A stretch of DNA of 64,000 nt. Origin: Prochlorococcus sp. AG-363-B04. GTDB lineage: Bacteria > Cyanobacteriota > Cyanobacteriia > PCC-6307 > Cyanobiaceae. This document shows, piece after piece, positions 49,245 through 59,875 of the stretch. A program made the translations under genes and the position numbers. Position 1 is the first letter of the stretch; each line of letters begins with the position of its first letter. Below the pieces are notes generated by a model. It did not search any database. It was not told where the DNA came from and was given only the letters and a program-made list of their open reading frames with translations. The stretch covers positions 1 to 64,000 of the forward strand of contig QCFC01000010.1 of the NCBI GenBank assembly GCA_003278465.1, read 5' to 3'.

Positions 49245-50528
49245 ATGGCCGAAACAGGCAGTCAGCAGCCCAAAAAAGCAAAAGCGCCGAGGCCTCAAGC
49301 TGAAGCCCCTCGCAAACCCTTGCAGGTGCTTCATATCAGCCGTCGAGAAGAAAAAGAAAAGCTTGATGCAAGCGATTCAATTTCCACTTCTGACGATCTC
49401 AAGAAGGCCAAGCAAGGTCAATCCAATTTAAATCCAGGCATCAGTCAAGACAAGTCAATTAATGCTCCTGGTCCTCAGAATCCAATATTGGACAAAGGAT
49501 TCTTGAGCCGTGAAGGGTTGGAAGATCTTGAAGGCATATCAATGGCAGACCTTCTTGGGCCCAATAGCCTTAATCCAAGGAAGTCTAGAAATGAAATAAC
49601 TAAAGTAAATGTTTCAAGAACCGTTGATGATTTTGACTTCGACGAAGAAGCTTTTCTAGCTGCGCTAGACCAAAACGAACCAGTAGGAACCACTGGAGAA
49701 GTAATAAATGGAAAAGTTATTACAACAGAAAGTGATGGGGTTTACGTAGACATAGGAGGGAAAGCTCCTGGTTTTATGCCTAAAAACGAATGTGGGCTAG
49801 GAGTTATAACCAACCTCAAAGAAAGATTTCCAAAAGGATTAGGAGTACAAGTTCTCGTTACTAGAGAACAAAATGCTGACGGAATCGTAACTATCAGTTG
49901 CCGTGCATTAGCTCTCCGTAAAAGCTGGGAGAAAGTTAAAGACCTAGAAAAAGATGGAAAAGTTGTAAAGGTTCAAATCAATGGATTCAATCGTGGGGGA
50001 GTCACATGTGACCTGGAAGGCTTAAGAGGATTTATACCAAGATCTCAGCTTGAAGAAGGAAATGAACATGAAAAACTTGTAGGAAAAACTCTTGGAGTAG
50101 CTTTCCTGGAAGTAAATTCAGAAACTCGTAAATTAGTCCTTTCTGAAAAAAGAGCAAAAATTGCAACTCGTTTTTCTGAACTTGAAGTTGGACAATTAGT
50201 TGAAGGTAAAGTTGTAGCAATAAAACCTTATGGTTTCTTTGTTGATATTGGAGGAGTCAGTGGGCTCCTTCATCAATCAATGATCACTGGTGGGAGCTTA
50301 AGAAGCCTTAGAGAAGCTTTTGATCAAGGGGAAACCTTAAAAGCACTAATTACTGAATTAGACGCCAGAAGAGGACGCATAGGCTTAAATACTGCATTAT
50401 TAGAAAACCAGCCTGGAGAACTATTGATAGAAAAAAACAAAGTAATGACAGAAGCCATTGAAAGGGCTCAAAAAGCAAGGTCTCTCCTTCATAAAAACGA
50501 CACTCCTAACGACGATCCTTCAAACTAA
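49245..50528 (+). CDS. S1 RNA-binding domain protein (ribosomal protein S1 homologue)
   Basis: 427 residues. An N-terminal 120 residues of low-complexity, charged and Gln/Asn-rich sequence with two acidic blocks precede three S1 domains: GEVINGKVITTESDGVYVDIGG (two blocks, about 146-168), GKVVKVQINGFNRGGVTCDLEG (second), and GQLVEGKVVAIKPYGFFVDIGG (third, about 310-332). The short domain number and the extension distinguish it from the main RpsA; it fits the cyanobacterial Rps1b/Nbp1-like group that binds mRNA. Next to tab2, another RNA-binding translation factor. Confidence 0.87.
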   Translation: MAETGSQQPKKAKAPRPQAEAPRKPLQVLHISRREEKEKLDASDSISTSDDLKKAKQGQSNLNPGISQDKSINAPGPQNPILDKGFLSREGLEDLEGISMADLLGPNSLNPRKSRNEITKVNVSRTVDDFDFDEEAFLAALDQNEPVGTTGEVINGKVITTESDGVYVDIGGKAPGFMPKNECGLGVITNLKERFPKGLGVQVLVTREQNADGIVTISCRALALRKSWEKVKDLEKDGKVVKVQINGFNRGGVTCDLEGLRGFIPRSQLEEGNEHEKLVGKTLGVAFLEVNSETRKLVLSEKRAKIATRFSELEVGQLVEGKVVAIKPYGFFVDIGGVSGLLHQSMITGGSLRSLREAFDQGETLKALITELDARRGRIGLNTALLENQPGELLIEKNKVMTEAIERAQKARSLLHKNDTPNDDPSN

Positions 50529-50541
50529 TCAGAAGAAAAAT

Positions 50542-51411
50542 ATGTCTAAAAAAACAGCTGACTGGGAACTTGACTTCTATTCACGACCAATCCTTGAGCC
50601 TGATGGCAAAAAGCGATGGGAGTTACTTGTTAGCAGTTCTGAAGACCTTTCTGGAGAGCCTCCCTTTCGTTGGGAAAAAAGGTGCCCTTCAAATGAAGTC
50701 AATTCAATCTGGCTTACAAGTGCTCTACAAGAAGCACTTGTAAATGCGCAAAGCCAGGGCTGGGAATCACCTTTAAGGCTTCGTTGCTGGCGAACATCAA
50801 TGAAAACTATGGTCAAAAAAGCCGCTACAGCGCTTGGGATTGAAGTGATCGCTAGTAGACGGACCTATAGCCTTATGGAATGGCTAGAAGAACGTGAAAG
50901 AAATGTATACCCTCTTGAAGAAGGTTATATGGCTGGTCCCTTAGCGCCGCCTCCAGCTCCAATTCTCAATGAGCCAGTTCCTTTACCTGAGGCAGTAAGG
51001 GGTGACGCATGGACTCTGGCATCACTCCCTCTGGGATCGATTAGTGAGGCTAAGGATTGGCCGATTGAATTTAGCGGGCTTTTACCTATAGGTAACTCAT
51101 ACGACAAAGCGACTCCAGTACCTGGCCTAAGAATCTTTAGTAAGAGACGTGCTCTAGCTCTAGCTGCATGGTTAGGGGGTCTCGAGCCAGTCAGGCTGAC
51201 TATTGTTGACCAAAGACTCTTATTAGAAGCCGGACAAGATGATCGTTGGCTGGTCACTGATCTCGATCAGTCAAATTTACAGGCAGCCAAGCAAACTCTT
51301 GAGGATGCAAAAGAACAAGTTGGAGGGCTGCAATTTATTGCCGTTCAGGCAACCCCAGACGAACAACGATTTGCAGGCTTCTGGCTTATGAAAGATATGA
51401 GAGAAGCATGA
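50542..51411 (+). CDS. Tab2/Atab2 family RNA-binding protein
   Basis: 289 residues, DUF1092 family. In algae and plants Tab2/Atab2 binds psaB mRNA and supports photosystem I translation; a role in photosystem synthesis here is inferred. WELDFYSRPILEPDGKKRWELLV at the start (two blocks), SLMEWLEERE and the late FAGFWLMKDMR are typical. The ATG at 50542 fits the family; a frame extending back to 50458 overlaps the S1 gene and is not needed. The 13-base gap links it to the S1-domain gene. Confidence 0.93.
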   Translation: MSKKTADWELDFYSRPILEPDGKKRWELLVSSSEDLSGEPPFRWEKRCPSNEVNSIWLTSALQEALVNAQSQGWESPLRLRCWRTSMKTMVKKAATALGIEVIASRRTYSLMEWLEERERNVYPLEEGYMAGPLAPPPAPILNEPVPLPEAVRGDAWTLASLPLGSISEAKDWPIEFSGLLPIGNSYDKATPVPGLRIFSKRRALALAAWLGGLEPVRLTIVDQRLLLEAGQDDRWLVTDLDQSNLQAAKQTLEDAKEQVGGLQFIAVQATPDEQRFAGFWLMKDMREA

Positions 51412-51424
51412 GGAAGATTCCAGA

Positions 51425-52243
51425 GTGGAAAAGATTGCAACACAGAATCACATCTACAAAGAGATAAGTGGCTGGCAATGGGTAGAAAAAGACCTTGGTG
51501 GATTCCTTCAAGCAGAGTGCTTGCTAGATGCTTCTTTTCAACATGCATTTTTCACTAAAAAGTGGCATGGCAAAAAACCTAATGAACTATCTTCGACGCT
51601 AGATAATCAAGCAAGTATACATTATCTAGACCAGATTCATAGTTTGGAAATCATAGCCGCATCGAAAAGCAATACAGACCCAAAGCGCAAAGGAGATGGG
51701 CTCATCAGTGACAAAAAGAATCAGAGTTTATGGGTATATACAGCAGACTGTATGCCCGTATTTATAGCTGATCCGATTTCAGGTCATGTTGCAGCAATTC
51801 ATGCAGGATGGAAAGGATTAATAAATGGTATCTTAATTAAAGGATTAAAAAGATTTATAAAAAATGGATCTCGAAAAAATAACTTATTAATAGTTCTAGG
51901 TCCTTGCATAAGCAAAGAGAATTATTCGTTTGATAAAATTCATGCGGAGTCCCTGGCAACGAAACTTCACCCTAAAATATCCAATAAAAACAATCCGAAA
52001 TCAATTACAAAGTATGATCTCTATGACAGCAAAGTCTTTAGCAAAGATCAAGATAAAAGCAAAGTAAAACTTGACCTTCGTATGGCTGGTCAATATCAAT
52101 TAACCAGACTGGGTTTAGAAGAGTCTCAAATCACTATCTGTCCATTATGCACATTTAAGGAGAACGAGATTTTTCATTCTTGGCGTCGCGAACAAGTTAA
52201 ATCATCTCAATGGAATGTTATTTATACTCAATCTAAATATTAA
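51425..52243 (+). CDS. pgeF: Purine nucleoside phosphorylase/laccase family (PgeF, YfiH)
   Basis: 272 residues. LDQIHSLEII, TADCMPVFIADP, VAAIHAGWKGLINGIL and LGPCIS hold the His/Cys zinc ligands of the family once called multicopper oxidases and now seen as purine nucleoside enzymes or peptidoglycan editors. Which activity holds here is unclear. GTG start at 51425, just 13 bases after tab2. Confidence 0.85.
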   Translation: MEKIATQNHIYKEISGWQWVEKDLGGFLQAECLLDASFQHAFFTKKWHGKKPNELSSTLDNQASIHYLDQIHSLEIIAASKSNTDPKRKGDGLISDKKNQSLWVYTADCMPVFIADPISGHVAAIHAGWKGLINGILIKGLKRFIKNGSRKNNLLIVLGPCISKENYSFDKIHAESLATKLHPKISNKNNPKSITKYDLYDSKVFSKDQDKSKVKLDLRMAGQYQLTRLGLEESQITICPLCTFKENEIFHSWRREQVKSSQWNVIYTQSKY

Positions 52244-53904
52244 TCACACAAGGCCTGATTAATCAATGATTCGGCAACTCGAATCCCATCTATTGCCGCC
52301 GAAAGAATCCCACCTGCATAACCAGCCCCTTCTCCAGCAGGGAAGAGGCCTTTCACATTTAATGACTCAAGAGATGTATCTCTTGAGATCCGAACTGGTG
52401 AAGATGTTCGAGTCTCAATCCCAGTAATAATTGCATCTGGTTTGTTATAACCAGGGATACATGAATCAAAATAGAATAAAGATTCCTTAAGCGACTCAGC
52501 GATGTAATCAGGTAGCAATCTATTTAAATCGGTTAACTGAACACCAGGCAAATACGAAGGTTTTACATCTCCTAAAGCCTTTGAAGGTTTTCCTGCTAAA
52601 AAATCTTCCAGTCGTTGGACAGGAGCAAAATAATTACCACCGCCTAGATTGTATGCATTCTTCTCAAGCTTTCTCTGTAAAAAAATTCCAGCAAGAGGGT
52701 CTCCTTCCCACCTTCCATATTTACGCCAATCATCTGGCTTCAAATTCACTACTAAAGCAGTATTTGCGTTACGTTCATTTCGTGAGTGCTGGCTCATCCC
52801 ATTAGTTACCACACAATTTTTTTCAGAGGATGATCCAATAACTAAACCTCCAGGACACATACAAAAGCTATAAACAGTTCGACCATTATTTGCATGATAA
52901 ACAAGCTTATATTCAGCATGTCCAAGCCTTGGATGACCCACCATTTCCCCCCAACGAGCTTTATCGATTAAAGGTTGAGGGTGTTCAATTCGCAGACCAA
53001 CTGCAAAAGGTTTAGCCTCGAGATGTATACCAACATCCTGAAGCATTGTGAAAGTATCTCTAGCAGAGTGTCCTAGTGCTAAAACAATATTCTTCGTATG
53101 AATTATCTTTCCATTAGCTAGTTTTAGTCCGACTACTTCGAAGGGTTTAACTCCTTTCAAGCAGGAAGCATTACTTTCTAATATCAATTCATCCATGCGA
53201 GTTTGAAAATATATATCCCCTCCTAGCTCCTTAATTCTAGATCTCAGACCACGAACAACCGTTGCAAGTTTAAACGTACCTATATGAGGATGATGGTCTA
53301 TAAGAATATCAGGATTTGCTCCACTTAAAACAAGTTCTTCCAACACCTTACGTCCATAATGTTTAGGGTCAGAGATTTGACTATATAATTTACCGTCTGA
53401 AAAAGTTCCTGCACCGCCTTCACCAAACTGAACATTAGACTCTACATTTAAAGGACGATTTCCCTTCCAAAAAGAGAATGTCTCAACTGTTCTTTTCTTG
53501 ATCTCTAAACCACGCTCTATCAATAAAGGTCGACAACCCATTTGAGCCAAAAGCAAGGCTGCAAAATAACCACATGGACCAGCCCCAACAACAACAGGGC
53601 GTTCAACTTCTGAGCCAAAGAGGCCTTCTGGAACATTAATCTCATATCGATATTTTGTATCTGGCGTTTGTCTAATTTGCTTTCTTTTCCTATTCTTCTT
53701 AAGCAAATAATCCTCCCCTTTGACTTGTACATCAACGCTATAAACAAGGAAAATATTATCTTTCTTGCGTGCATCTACACTTCGCTTTACTATTTCAAAG
53801 CTTATTAAATCTTCGGGAATGATCCTCAAATAACTAATAATTTCCTTCTCAAGATCACCTGGCAAATGACTCAATGGAAGCTTTATCTCGGTTATTCGCA
53901 ACAC
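52240..53904 (-). CDS. FAD-dependent dehydrogenase (COG2509-like)
   Basis: 554 residues. An N-terminal ferredoxin-like domain (1-85), the FAD site VVVGAGPCGYFAALLLAQMG, and GLRIEHPQPLID, LPDYIAESL, and the end LFPAGEGAGYAGGILSAA typical of this uncharacterised flavoprotein family. GTG start. It overlaps the convergent pgeF stop by four bases. The substrate is unknown. Confidence 0.85.
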   Translation of the reverse strand: MLRITEIKLPLSHLPGDLEKEIISYLRIIPEDLISFEIVKRSVDARKKDNIFLVYSVDVQVKGEDYLLKKNRKRKQIRQTPDTKYRYEINVPEGLFGSEVERPVVVGAGPCGYFAALLLAQMGCRPLLIERGLEIKKRTVETFSFWKGNRPLNVESNVQFGEGGAGTFSDGKLYSQISDPKHYGRKVLEELVLSGANPDILIDHHPHIGTFKLATVVRGLRSRIKELGGDIYFQTRMDELILESNASCLKGVKPFEVVGLKLANGKIIHTKNIVLALGHSARDTFTMLQDVGIHLEAKPFAVGLRIEHPQPLIDKARWGEMVGHPRLGHAEYKLVYHANNGRTVYSFCMCPGGLVIGSSSEKNCVVTNGMSQHSRNERNANTALVVNLKPDDWRKYGRWEGDPLAGIFLQRKLEKNAYNLGGGNYFAPVQRLEDFLAGKPSKALGDVKPSYLPGVQLTDLNRLLPDYIAESLKESLFYFDSCIPGYNKPDAIITGIETRTSSPVRISRDTSLESLNVKGLFPAGEGAGYAGGILSAAIDGIRVAESLINQALCD

Positions 53905-54058
53905 TTTTAGACCTCAAAGAAAGCAGATGATCTTTTGAAATACATCTATTATGAAAGCTTAAATCTAATTCAAAGCAAGCTTTAGATATATTAATCCATA
54001 AGTATTCATCCCATAAGCCACATCAGAACAAAAGAAAATAATTAATTAAAGGAAATTT

Positions 54059-54439
54059 TTAATTATCATTACTAGCACAGTCAAAGTGACCTAACCCCCT
54101 AGAGATCAGCTCACTACTTAAATCCATATCCTTGCCTAATGGTGTTACTCTTGCTAACAAAACTCCTTCTTCAATTCCCACAGGACGGAAATTCACTTTT
54201 GTTCTTCTTGGCAATTTGTCTTTCAACCAACTCCTAGCCTCAAATTCATTCTCTGGATCAACTTCTATACAGAAAAGTTTTAAAGTATATGTACGATTCT
54301 GATCCCCAATCCTTAGCAACGTTGAACTACTTACTTGAAGAACTTCTGCGGCAAGTAAAAATCCAGGATAAAGAAAAAGAAATAAGATTAAAAAAACAAC
54401 TCCCCATTGCTTCTTAAATTTCTTAGAAAAATTCCGCAT
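54059..54439 (-). CDS. Membrane-anchored SNase-like protein, likely catalytically degenerate
   Basis: 126 residues. A basic start and hydrophobic segment (10-31) form a signal anchor or signal peptide. The rest (LLRIGDQNRTYTLKLFCIEVD, EARSWLKDKLP, LLARVTPLGKDMDLSSELISRGLGHFD in blocks) follows the OB-fold order of thermonuclease, but the RxxxxDxPE and Arg positions of the active site are not kept. Role unknown; may bind nucleic acid or protein outside the cytoplasm. Confidence 0.65.
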   Translation of the reverse strand: MRNFSKKFKKQWGVVFLILFLFLYPGFLLAAEVLQVSSSTLLRIGDQNRTYTLKLFCIEVDPENEFEARSWLKDKLPRRTKVNFRPVGIEEGVLLARVTPLGKDMDLSSELISRGLGHFDCASNDN

Positions 54440-54511
54440 TCAGAGTAATGCTAATAATATTCAAAGATTCTAAAACTATATAGACCATAAGGCCCGGAAT
54501 TGATTACGGTT

Positions 54512-56278
54512 TCAAACCTCAGGTTGTGATGGCAGCCCAACCATCTGTGCATTGCTTTTCCCTGGAGGGACCATTGGATAACAATTTTCTCCACGTCTGA
54601 CATGTACATCTATCAATGCTGGCTTAGGGGTGTCAAAAGCTTTCTTTAATTGAGACTTAAGATCCTCACGATTTCTAATCAAATATCCATCAACTCCAAA
54701 GGCTTTAGCGAGACCTATAAAATCAGGCATCCCAGGGCTCATATCAGAAGCAGAATATCTTTCCTCATAAAAACTCTCTTGCCACTGTCGCACCATTCCT
54801 TGCCATTGGTTATTAACTATGACGATTTTTGCTGGCAAATTGTACTGAGCCATAGTTCCCAACTCCTGAATATTCATAAGGATGCTTGCGTCTCCAGCTA
54901 TACAAATCACCTGCTCTTCTGGTAATGCAGCTTGAACGCCCAAAGCCGCTGGCATTCCATACCCCATTGTTCCTAATCCAGCACTACTAATCCATTGACG
55001 AGGACCATTACGCAGATATTGAGCAGCCCACATTTGATGCTGACCCACATCAGTCGTTATATATGCTCCTGGAGCTAGATCTCTAACGGCAATTAATACC
55101 TCCTGTGGATATATTTCACCCTCAGGAATTGGAATAATAAGTGGATAACGTTTTTTCCAGTCTCCAATTAATTCTAACCATTCTGAAGTATTTGGTTCCA
55201 CTTCCCTTTCATAGCTTAGCTCTAACATCTTCTTAAGACTCTCACCAACATCACCAATTATGGCAACATCTACATTCCTATTTTTGCAAACTTCAGCAGG
55301 ATCTATTTCAAAATGAATTACTTTTGCCCGAGGAGCAAAAGTATCTAATTTTCCAGTAACCCTATCATCAAAGCGAGCCCCAATTGCAATCAATAAGTCA
55401 CACTCAGTAACCGCAAAATTTGCATATGCAGTTCCATGCATTCCCAGCATTCCTACTGATAAATGGTGACGCTCATCAAACGCTCCCTTACCCATTAAAG
55501 TAGTTGTAACAGGTAACTTATGTCGAATTGCAAGCTTAGCCAAACTTTCATGAGCTCCTGCAGATATAACACCTCCACCTACATAAAGAAGGGGGCATTT
55601 AGCTTCCTCAATTAGATTAAAGGCATCATTAATAGATGAAAAATCTGGAGAAGAAGGCAATTGGAACCCATTAGGAACAATTGAGCCTGGCTTTACAGGT
55701 TCATAATCAAATATTTCCTGTCCAACATCCTTAGGAATATCTATCAAAACAGGGCCTGGTCGTCCTGACGCAGCAATCAAGAAAGCCTGAGCAACAACAG
55801 ATGAAATATCTGCTGGATCTCTAACGACCCAAGAATGCTTAACAATTGGCAGCGTAATTCCAAAAATATCAGTCTCTTGAAAAGCATCTGTGCCTATAGC
55901 CGAACGAGGCACTTGGCCAGTAACAACAACCATAGGTACAGAATCCATCTGTGCTGTTGCAATCCCAGTCACAAGATTTGTAGCCCCTGGTCCAGATGTA
56001 CCGAAACAGACACCAGTCCTGCCTGTGGATCTTGCGAAACCATCTGCAGCATGAGTCCCCCCCTGCTCATGCCTAACAAGAAAATGCTTCAGCCAGCCTT
56101 CTTGCTCCGCCTTATGAACCGCATCGTAAATCGGAAGAATTGCTCCACCGGGATAACCAAAGATCGTGTCAACTCCATGCTGACGAAGCGAATCCATTAA
56201 GGCTTCTGCGCCAGAAATTCTCCTAGTGCTCTTACGATCTGAATCACCTAAGACTTTTGGTGAAGAGATCAGAGTCAT
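54512..56278 (-). CDS. ilvB: Acetolactate synthase large (catalytic) subunit
   Basis: 588 residues. Thiamine diphosphate enzyme starting branched-chain amino acid synthesis. [19 protein letters not shown] with the catalytic Glu region, [13 protein letters not shown], the FAD-binding centre, and C-terminal [20 protein letters not shown] plus [13 protein letters not shown] for ThDP-Mg. The start ATG 56278 fits other cyanobacterial IlvB proteins; the frame runs to 56338 with an unlikely hydrophobic start. Confidence 0.96.
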   Translation of the reverse strand: MTLISSPKVLGDSDRKSTRRISGAEALMDSLRQHGVDTIFGYPGGAILPIYDAVHKAEQEGWLKHFLVRHEQGGTHAADGFARSTGRTGVCFGTSGPGATNLVTGIATAQMDSVPMVVVTGQVPRSAIGTDAFQETDIFGITLPIVKHSWVVRDPADISSVVAQAFLIAASGRPGPVLIDIPKDVGQEIFDYEPVKPGSIVPNGFQLPSSPDFSSINDAFNLIEEAKCPLLYVGGGVISAGAHESLAKLAIRHKLPVTTTLMGKGAFDERHHLSVGMLGMHGTAYANFAVTECDLLIAIGARFDDRVTGKLDTFAPRAKVIHFEIDPAEVCKNRNVDVAIIGDVGESLKKMLELSYEREVEPNTSEWLELIGDWKKRYPLIIPIPEGEIYPQEVLIAVRDLAPGAYITTDVGQHQMWAAQYLRNGPRQWISSAGLGTMGYGMPAALGVQAALPEEQVICIAGDASILMNIQELGTMAQYNLPAKIVIVNNQWQGMVRQWQESFYEERYSASDMSPGMPDFIGLAKAFGVDGYLIRNREDLKSQLKKAFDTPKPALIDVHVRRGENCYPMVPPGKSNAQMVGLPSQPEV

Positions 56279-56480
56279 GGCAAAGGCCAAGAATGTTCTA
56301 ATCATCAACACTAGAGGCCCAACCCTAATTATGACCAACGAGTTTTCATCATCAAAATCAGACCTTTATTAGAAAGGCTGTGAGAACTAGGTTTTTTAAA
56401 ATTTAAGCGTAGTAAAAATTAGAACAATTCATCATCTCCTTTGATTTAACAAAGAAACCAACAAAGGGAGTTCTGCCTAG

Positions 56481-57656
56481 TCACAACAGACCTAAAGAGT
56501 GGAGTGGCCCATGTCCACTTATAACCTCAAGAAGAAAGGCCAAGAATCCAATCATTGCTATACGGCCATTCCAAGCTTCTGAACTATTGTTCCAACCCCA
56601 TTGCCATTTCTCCTGAGGATAAAATTTCACTTTGGCTGGCAACTTAGCTGCTTCATCCAAATTAATCTCAGGTCCCTCAAGACTTAAGCTGACAAGATCT
56701 GCAAGTCCTTTAATAAACTCAGGATATAAGTCAAGGGCCCTGACTCGGCGAAAATTAACCACACCAGAAGCTAACGCAAGGTTTTTATAATCAATATCAA
56801 TTTCTCCTAATGTCTCAATATGTTCACTAACAAAACTAATTGGCACCACTACTAAATCATGGACCTTTTCATTACCAAGTCTTGTTAAGACTTCATCAGT
56901 ATATGGTTTTATCCACTCTTCTGGTCCAACTCTACTCTGATAAGCAAGCGTAAAAGAATTCCTATAACCAAGAAGGCTTTCCAATTCATTCATAATCAAA
57001 CCTGCCCCTCCCTCAATCTCCTTCTGATAAGGATCTCCAGCTTCTTCTATATAACTTCTAGGAACTCCATGGGCACTAAAGAAAACATAAGCATCTCTGG
57101 GCTTATCACATAAACAAACCTGCTCAGCAATTAACTTAGCCATTGAGCGTACATAACCTGATTGGTCATACCAACTCCTAATACAGCGAATTGAAACTTT
57201 TTGGAAATCAGGATCCGATTGACGTAATCGTTGTAACTCTCGAAAGCTTGACCCACTAGTACTTAAAGAGAAATGAGGATAAAGCGGCAGTACAACAACC
57301 TGATTAATGCCATCCGCCTTGAGATCAGAAACAGCAGATTCTGTAAACGGATGCCAATAACGCATCGCTACATAACTAGTGGCATCAATCCCACGTTGCC
57401 TAAGTTCACTTTGCAATTCTCTTGCCTGTTGTTCAGTAATGCGGCGAAGAGGAGATCCCCCACCAATAGCTCTATAGGCCTCCTGAGATTTACTTGTACG
57501 CAAAGTACTTATAAACCAAGCCATAGGCTTCTGAAGCGCAGGGATTGGCAACCGAATAATCTCTGGATCAGAAAAAAGGTTGTATAAAAAAGGACCTACA
57601 TCCTGAATCCGCTCAGGTCCTCCCAAATTCATTAAGAGGATCCCTACACGATTCAT
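56481..57656 (-). CDS. hemH: Ferrochelatase with C-terminal chlorophyll-binding helix
   Basis: 391 residues. Inserts Fe2+ into protoporphyrin [18 protein letters not shown], the metal-site [18 protein letters not shown] and [19 protein letters not shown] are diagnostic. After a linker, residues 352-391 hold a LHC-type helix with the chlorophyll-binding pattern [19 protein letters not shown] (E360, N363, R365). This CAB tail is known from cyanobacteria and plastids and places the enzyme at the thylakoid, near the chlorophyll branch. Confidence 0.96.
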   Translation of the reverse strand: MNRVGILLMNLGGPERIQDVGPFLYNLFSDPEIIRLPIPALQKPMAWFISTLRTSKSQEAYRAIGGGSPLRRITEQQARELQSELRQRGIDATSYVAMRYWHPFTESAVSDLKADGINQVVVLPLYPHFSLSTSGSSFRELQRLRQSDPDFQKVSIRCIRSWYDQSGYVRSMAKLIAEQVCLCDKPRDAYVFFSAHGVPRSYIEEAGDPYQKEIEGGAGLIMNELESLLGYRNSFTLAYQSRVGPEEWIKPYTDEVLTRLGNEKVHDLVVVPISFVSEHIETLGEIDIDYKNLALASGVVNFRRVRALDLYPEFIKGLADLVSLSLEGPEINLDEAAKLPAKVKFYPQEKWQWGWNNSSEAWNGRIAMIGFLAFLLEVISGHGPLHSLGLL

Positions 57657-57727
57657 TTCAGATGAAATCCCTTAGGACTTGAGCGTAACTCCAATAAACG
57701 TCATGGTAAGCATATCTGAAAATTATT

Positions 57728-58894
57728 ATGGACCTTATTCATGAGCTAAGAAAAACCAACCAAGGCTTAGCGGATCGAGGAATACGCTTAAGAATTGAGC
57801 AACGAGGCAGTCGACTCAATTTAAGAGGACCTTTACCTTGTAAATCTAAAGAGAGTTTAATTCGGACTCAAAGGTTAAATCTTGGCCTAACTGCAAATCA
57901 AGATGGTCTAGAAGAGGCTCAAAAAGTTCTTGAGCTTGTCCTCCTAGAGCTTCATCGCAAAAAGTTTGATTGGTCTAACTGGTCTAAAAAGACCTTACAA
58001 AACAGCCCAAAAAGAAATCTAACCTCTATAGAAGATCAAATAAAAAAATTTGAGATAGTTTTCTTTGATGATCCTTACCGTAGAAAATCCATACCAGGAT
58101 GCCTTTCTACCTGGAAATCTTCATATCTTCCATACTTAAGAAGACTTCTCAAGTTAGCGGGGAAAAGTCAAAGTCAAATAAATGTCAATCTTCTCACAAA
58201 AACCCTATTAAGTTATCAAGAACAAAGCCGCAGTCGCCTCCAATGTGCAACAAGCCTAGGAGCATTTGCACGTCACTTAAATCTTACACTTCCAGAAAAC
58301 TGGTATGCAGAGGCGGCTGGTTATGGAATGCATAAAGCTCGTTTTCGAAGACTGCCAAATGATGAACTAATAATCAAATCTTTCTATCAAATTCCAAATC
58401 CTAAATGGAGACTTGTATACGGTCTTATGGCTACGTATGGTTTACGCAATCACGAAGTTTTCTTTTGTGACCTTTCTACTCTTAATCATGGGTCTGACAA
58501 AGTATTAAGAGTCTTACCATTAACAAAAACTGGCGAGCACCAGACCTGGCCATTCCATCCCCTTTGGTTTCAAAAATTTCAATTAGAAGAACTTGGCAAG
58601 GGGTACAACGCTCTACCCAGAGTAAATATAGATCTGAAAACAACTACTCTGCAACAAGTAGGCAGAAGAGTAGCAGAACAATTCAAGAGATATAAACTCC
58701 CACTTACTCCTTACGACCTGCGCCATGCCTGGGCAATTAGGACAATTCACATTGGATTACCTGACACGGTTGCAGCAAGAATGATGGGACATTCAGTTAC
58801 TATACATACAAAAACCTATCACCACTGGATAACACGTAGGGACCAACAAAAGGCGGTAGATGATGCACTCGCAAGGCAATTTAATGAGTCTTGA
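57728..58894 (+). CDS. Tyrosine recombinase / integrase family protein
   Basis: 388 residues. C-terminal catalytic domain with R240 (TYGLRNHE), K267 (LTKTGE), R332 (PYDLRHAWAIR; Tyr329 in place of the first His), H355 (GHS) and nucleophile Y364 (KTYHHW). The N-terminal 120 residues are not a classical SAM-like arm domain I can name. There is no neighbouring phage gene, tRNA or att repeat, so it looks like a resident, core-genome recombinase of picocyanobacteria, not an active element. Target unknown. Confidence 0.83.
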   Translation: MDLIHELRKTNQGLADRGIRLRIEQRGSRLNLRGPLPCKSKESLIRTQRLNLGLTANQDGLEEAQKVLELVLLELHRKKFDWSNWSKKTLQNSPKRNLTSIEDQIKKFEIVFFDDPYRRKSIPGCLSTWKSSYLPYLRRLLKLAGKSQSQINVNLLTKTLLSYQEQSRSRLQCATSLGAFARHLNLTLPENWYAEAAGYGMHKARFRRLPNDELIIKSFYQIPNPKWRLVYGLMATYGLRNHEVFFCDLSTLNHGSDKVLRVLPLTKTGEHQTWPFHPLWFQKFQLEELGKGYNALPRVNIDLKTTTLQQVGRRVAEQFKRYKLPLTPYDLRHAWAIRTIHIGLPDTVAARMMGHSVTIHTKTYHHWITRRDQQKAVDDALARQFNES

Positions 58895-59063
58895 TAATAC
58901 GAGTTAAATTCAAATATATAGTGATCGAAAAAATCAACCATGATATTATCCTGTACATCTTAAACTAATAGAATAAGATTTTTTTACTAAGTAATTCCTT
59001 AAAAATTTCGAATCAATCACCTAGAAAACACTATAGATTCGTATTAATGGTCACTATCCTCTA

Positions 59064-59756
59064 ATGGGAATGTTCTCAAAGGAAGCGCCTTCTGAATCAA
59101 AAGATCTAGATCAACAAGCACAAGAGCTAGGGATAGGGGGTCATCTTGCTCCTGAATCTGATGAGTGGGGATACAAGAAAAGAATGCAAAGACGCCAAGA
59201 AATCCAAATAAAGCGAGTAAGTGAAAGGAACCGGGAGAAAGGTCTTGTAATTCTTTTCACCGGGCAAGGGAAAGGAAAAACTACCGCAGCACTAGGATTG
59301 GCCTTGCGCATGCTTGGGCATGGTGAAAAAGTTGCAATAGTGCAATTCATCAAAGGTGGATGGGAACCAGGTGAAGCAAAAGCACTAAAATCTTTTGGAG
59401 ACAAATTGCAATGGCATAGTCTCGGAGAAGGCTTCACATGGGAGACACAAAACAGACTTCGAGATAAGCAATTAGCCTCTAAAGCCTGGCAGAAAGCAAT
59501 GAAATACCTAGTAAATAAGGAGCAAAAACTAGTTATTCTTGATGAAGTGGTGATTGCTATAAAGCTTGGTTACCTTGATCTAGAAGAAGTTTTAATGGGA
59601 ATTTCAAAACGACCTCCACTCACTCATGTGGTCCTCACAGGCAGAGGCGCACCAGAAAAATTAATTAAATATTCTGATCTTGTCACTGAAATGACACTTG
59701 TTCACCACCCATTTAAAGAGCAAGGAGTCAGAGCACAAGCAGGTATTGAGTACTAA
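59064..59756 (+). CDS. cobO: Cob(I)yrinic acid a,c-diamide adenosyltransferase
   Basis: 230 residues. Adds the adenosyl group in pseudocobalamin synthesis. P-loop GQGKGKTT at 67-74, QFIKGGWEPGEAKAL, ILDEVVIAIKLGYL and VVLTGRGAPEKLI are the CobO/BtuR signatures. The start is ATG 59064, and a second ATG two codons on is possible. No cobalamin riboswitch was recognised upstream. Confidence 0.95.
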   Translation: MGMFSKEAPSESKDLDQQAQELGIGGHLAPESDEWGYKKRMQRRQEIQIKRVSERNREKGLVILFTGQGKGKTTAALGLALRMLGHGEKVAIVQFIKGGWEPGEAKALKSFGDKLQWHSLGEGFTWETQNRLRDKQLASKAWQKAMKYLVNKEQKLVILDEVVIAIKLGYLDLEEVLMGISKRPPLTHVVLTGRGAPEKLIKYSDLVTEMTLVHHPFKEQGVRAQAGIEY

Positions 59757-59875
59757 AAATAAATACCAAGCCAAGGGCTAACCCGAGAAAGCTGTCAAAA
59801 TATTTGCAGCCAAGAATTCAAGCTGAGTCGCCAATAGCGAAAAACTTGCTACTGTCAAAAAGATATGAACTTTGA

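Noticed and set aside
50458-50541. 28-codon upstream extension of tab2
   Set aside because: Overlaps the S1-domain gene, does not fit the family N-terminus, and ATG 50542 is in place.
57728-58894. Prophage or integrative element at the recombinase
   Set aside because: No phage genes, tRNA target, flanking repeats or change in composition on either side.
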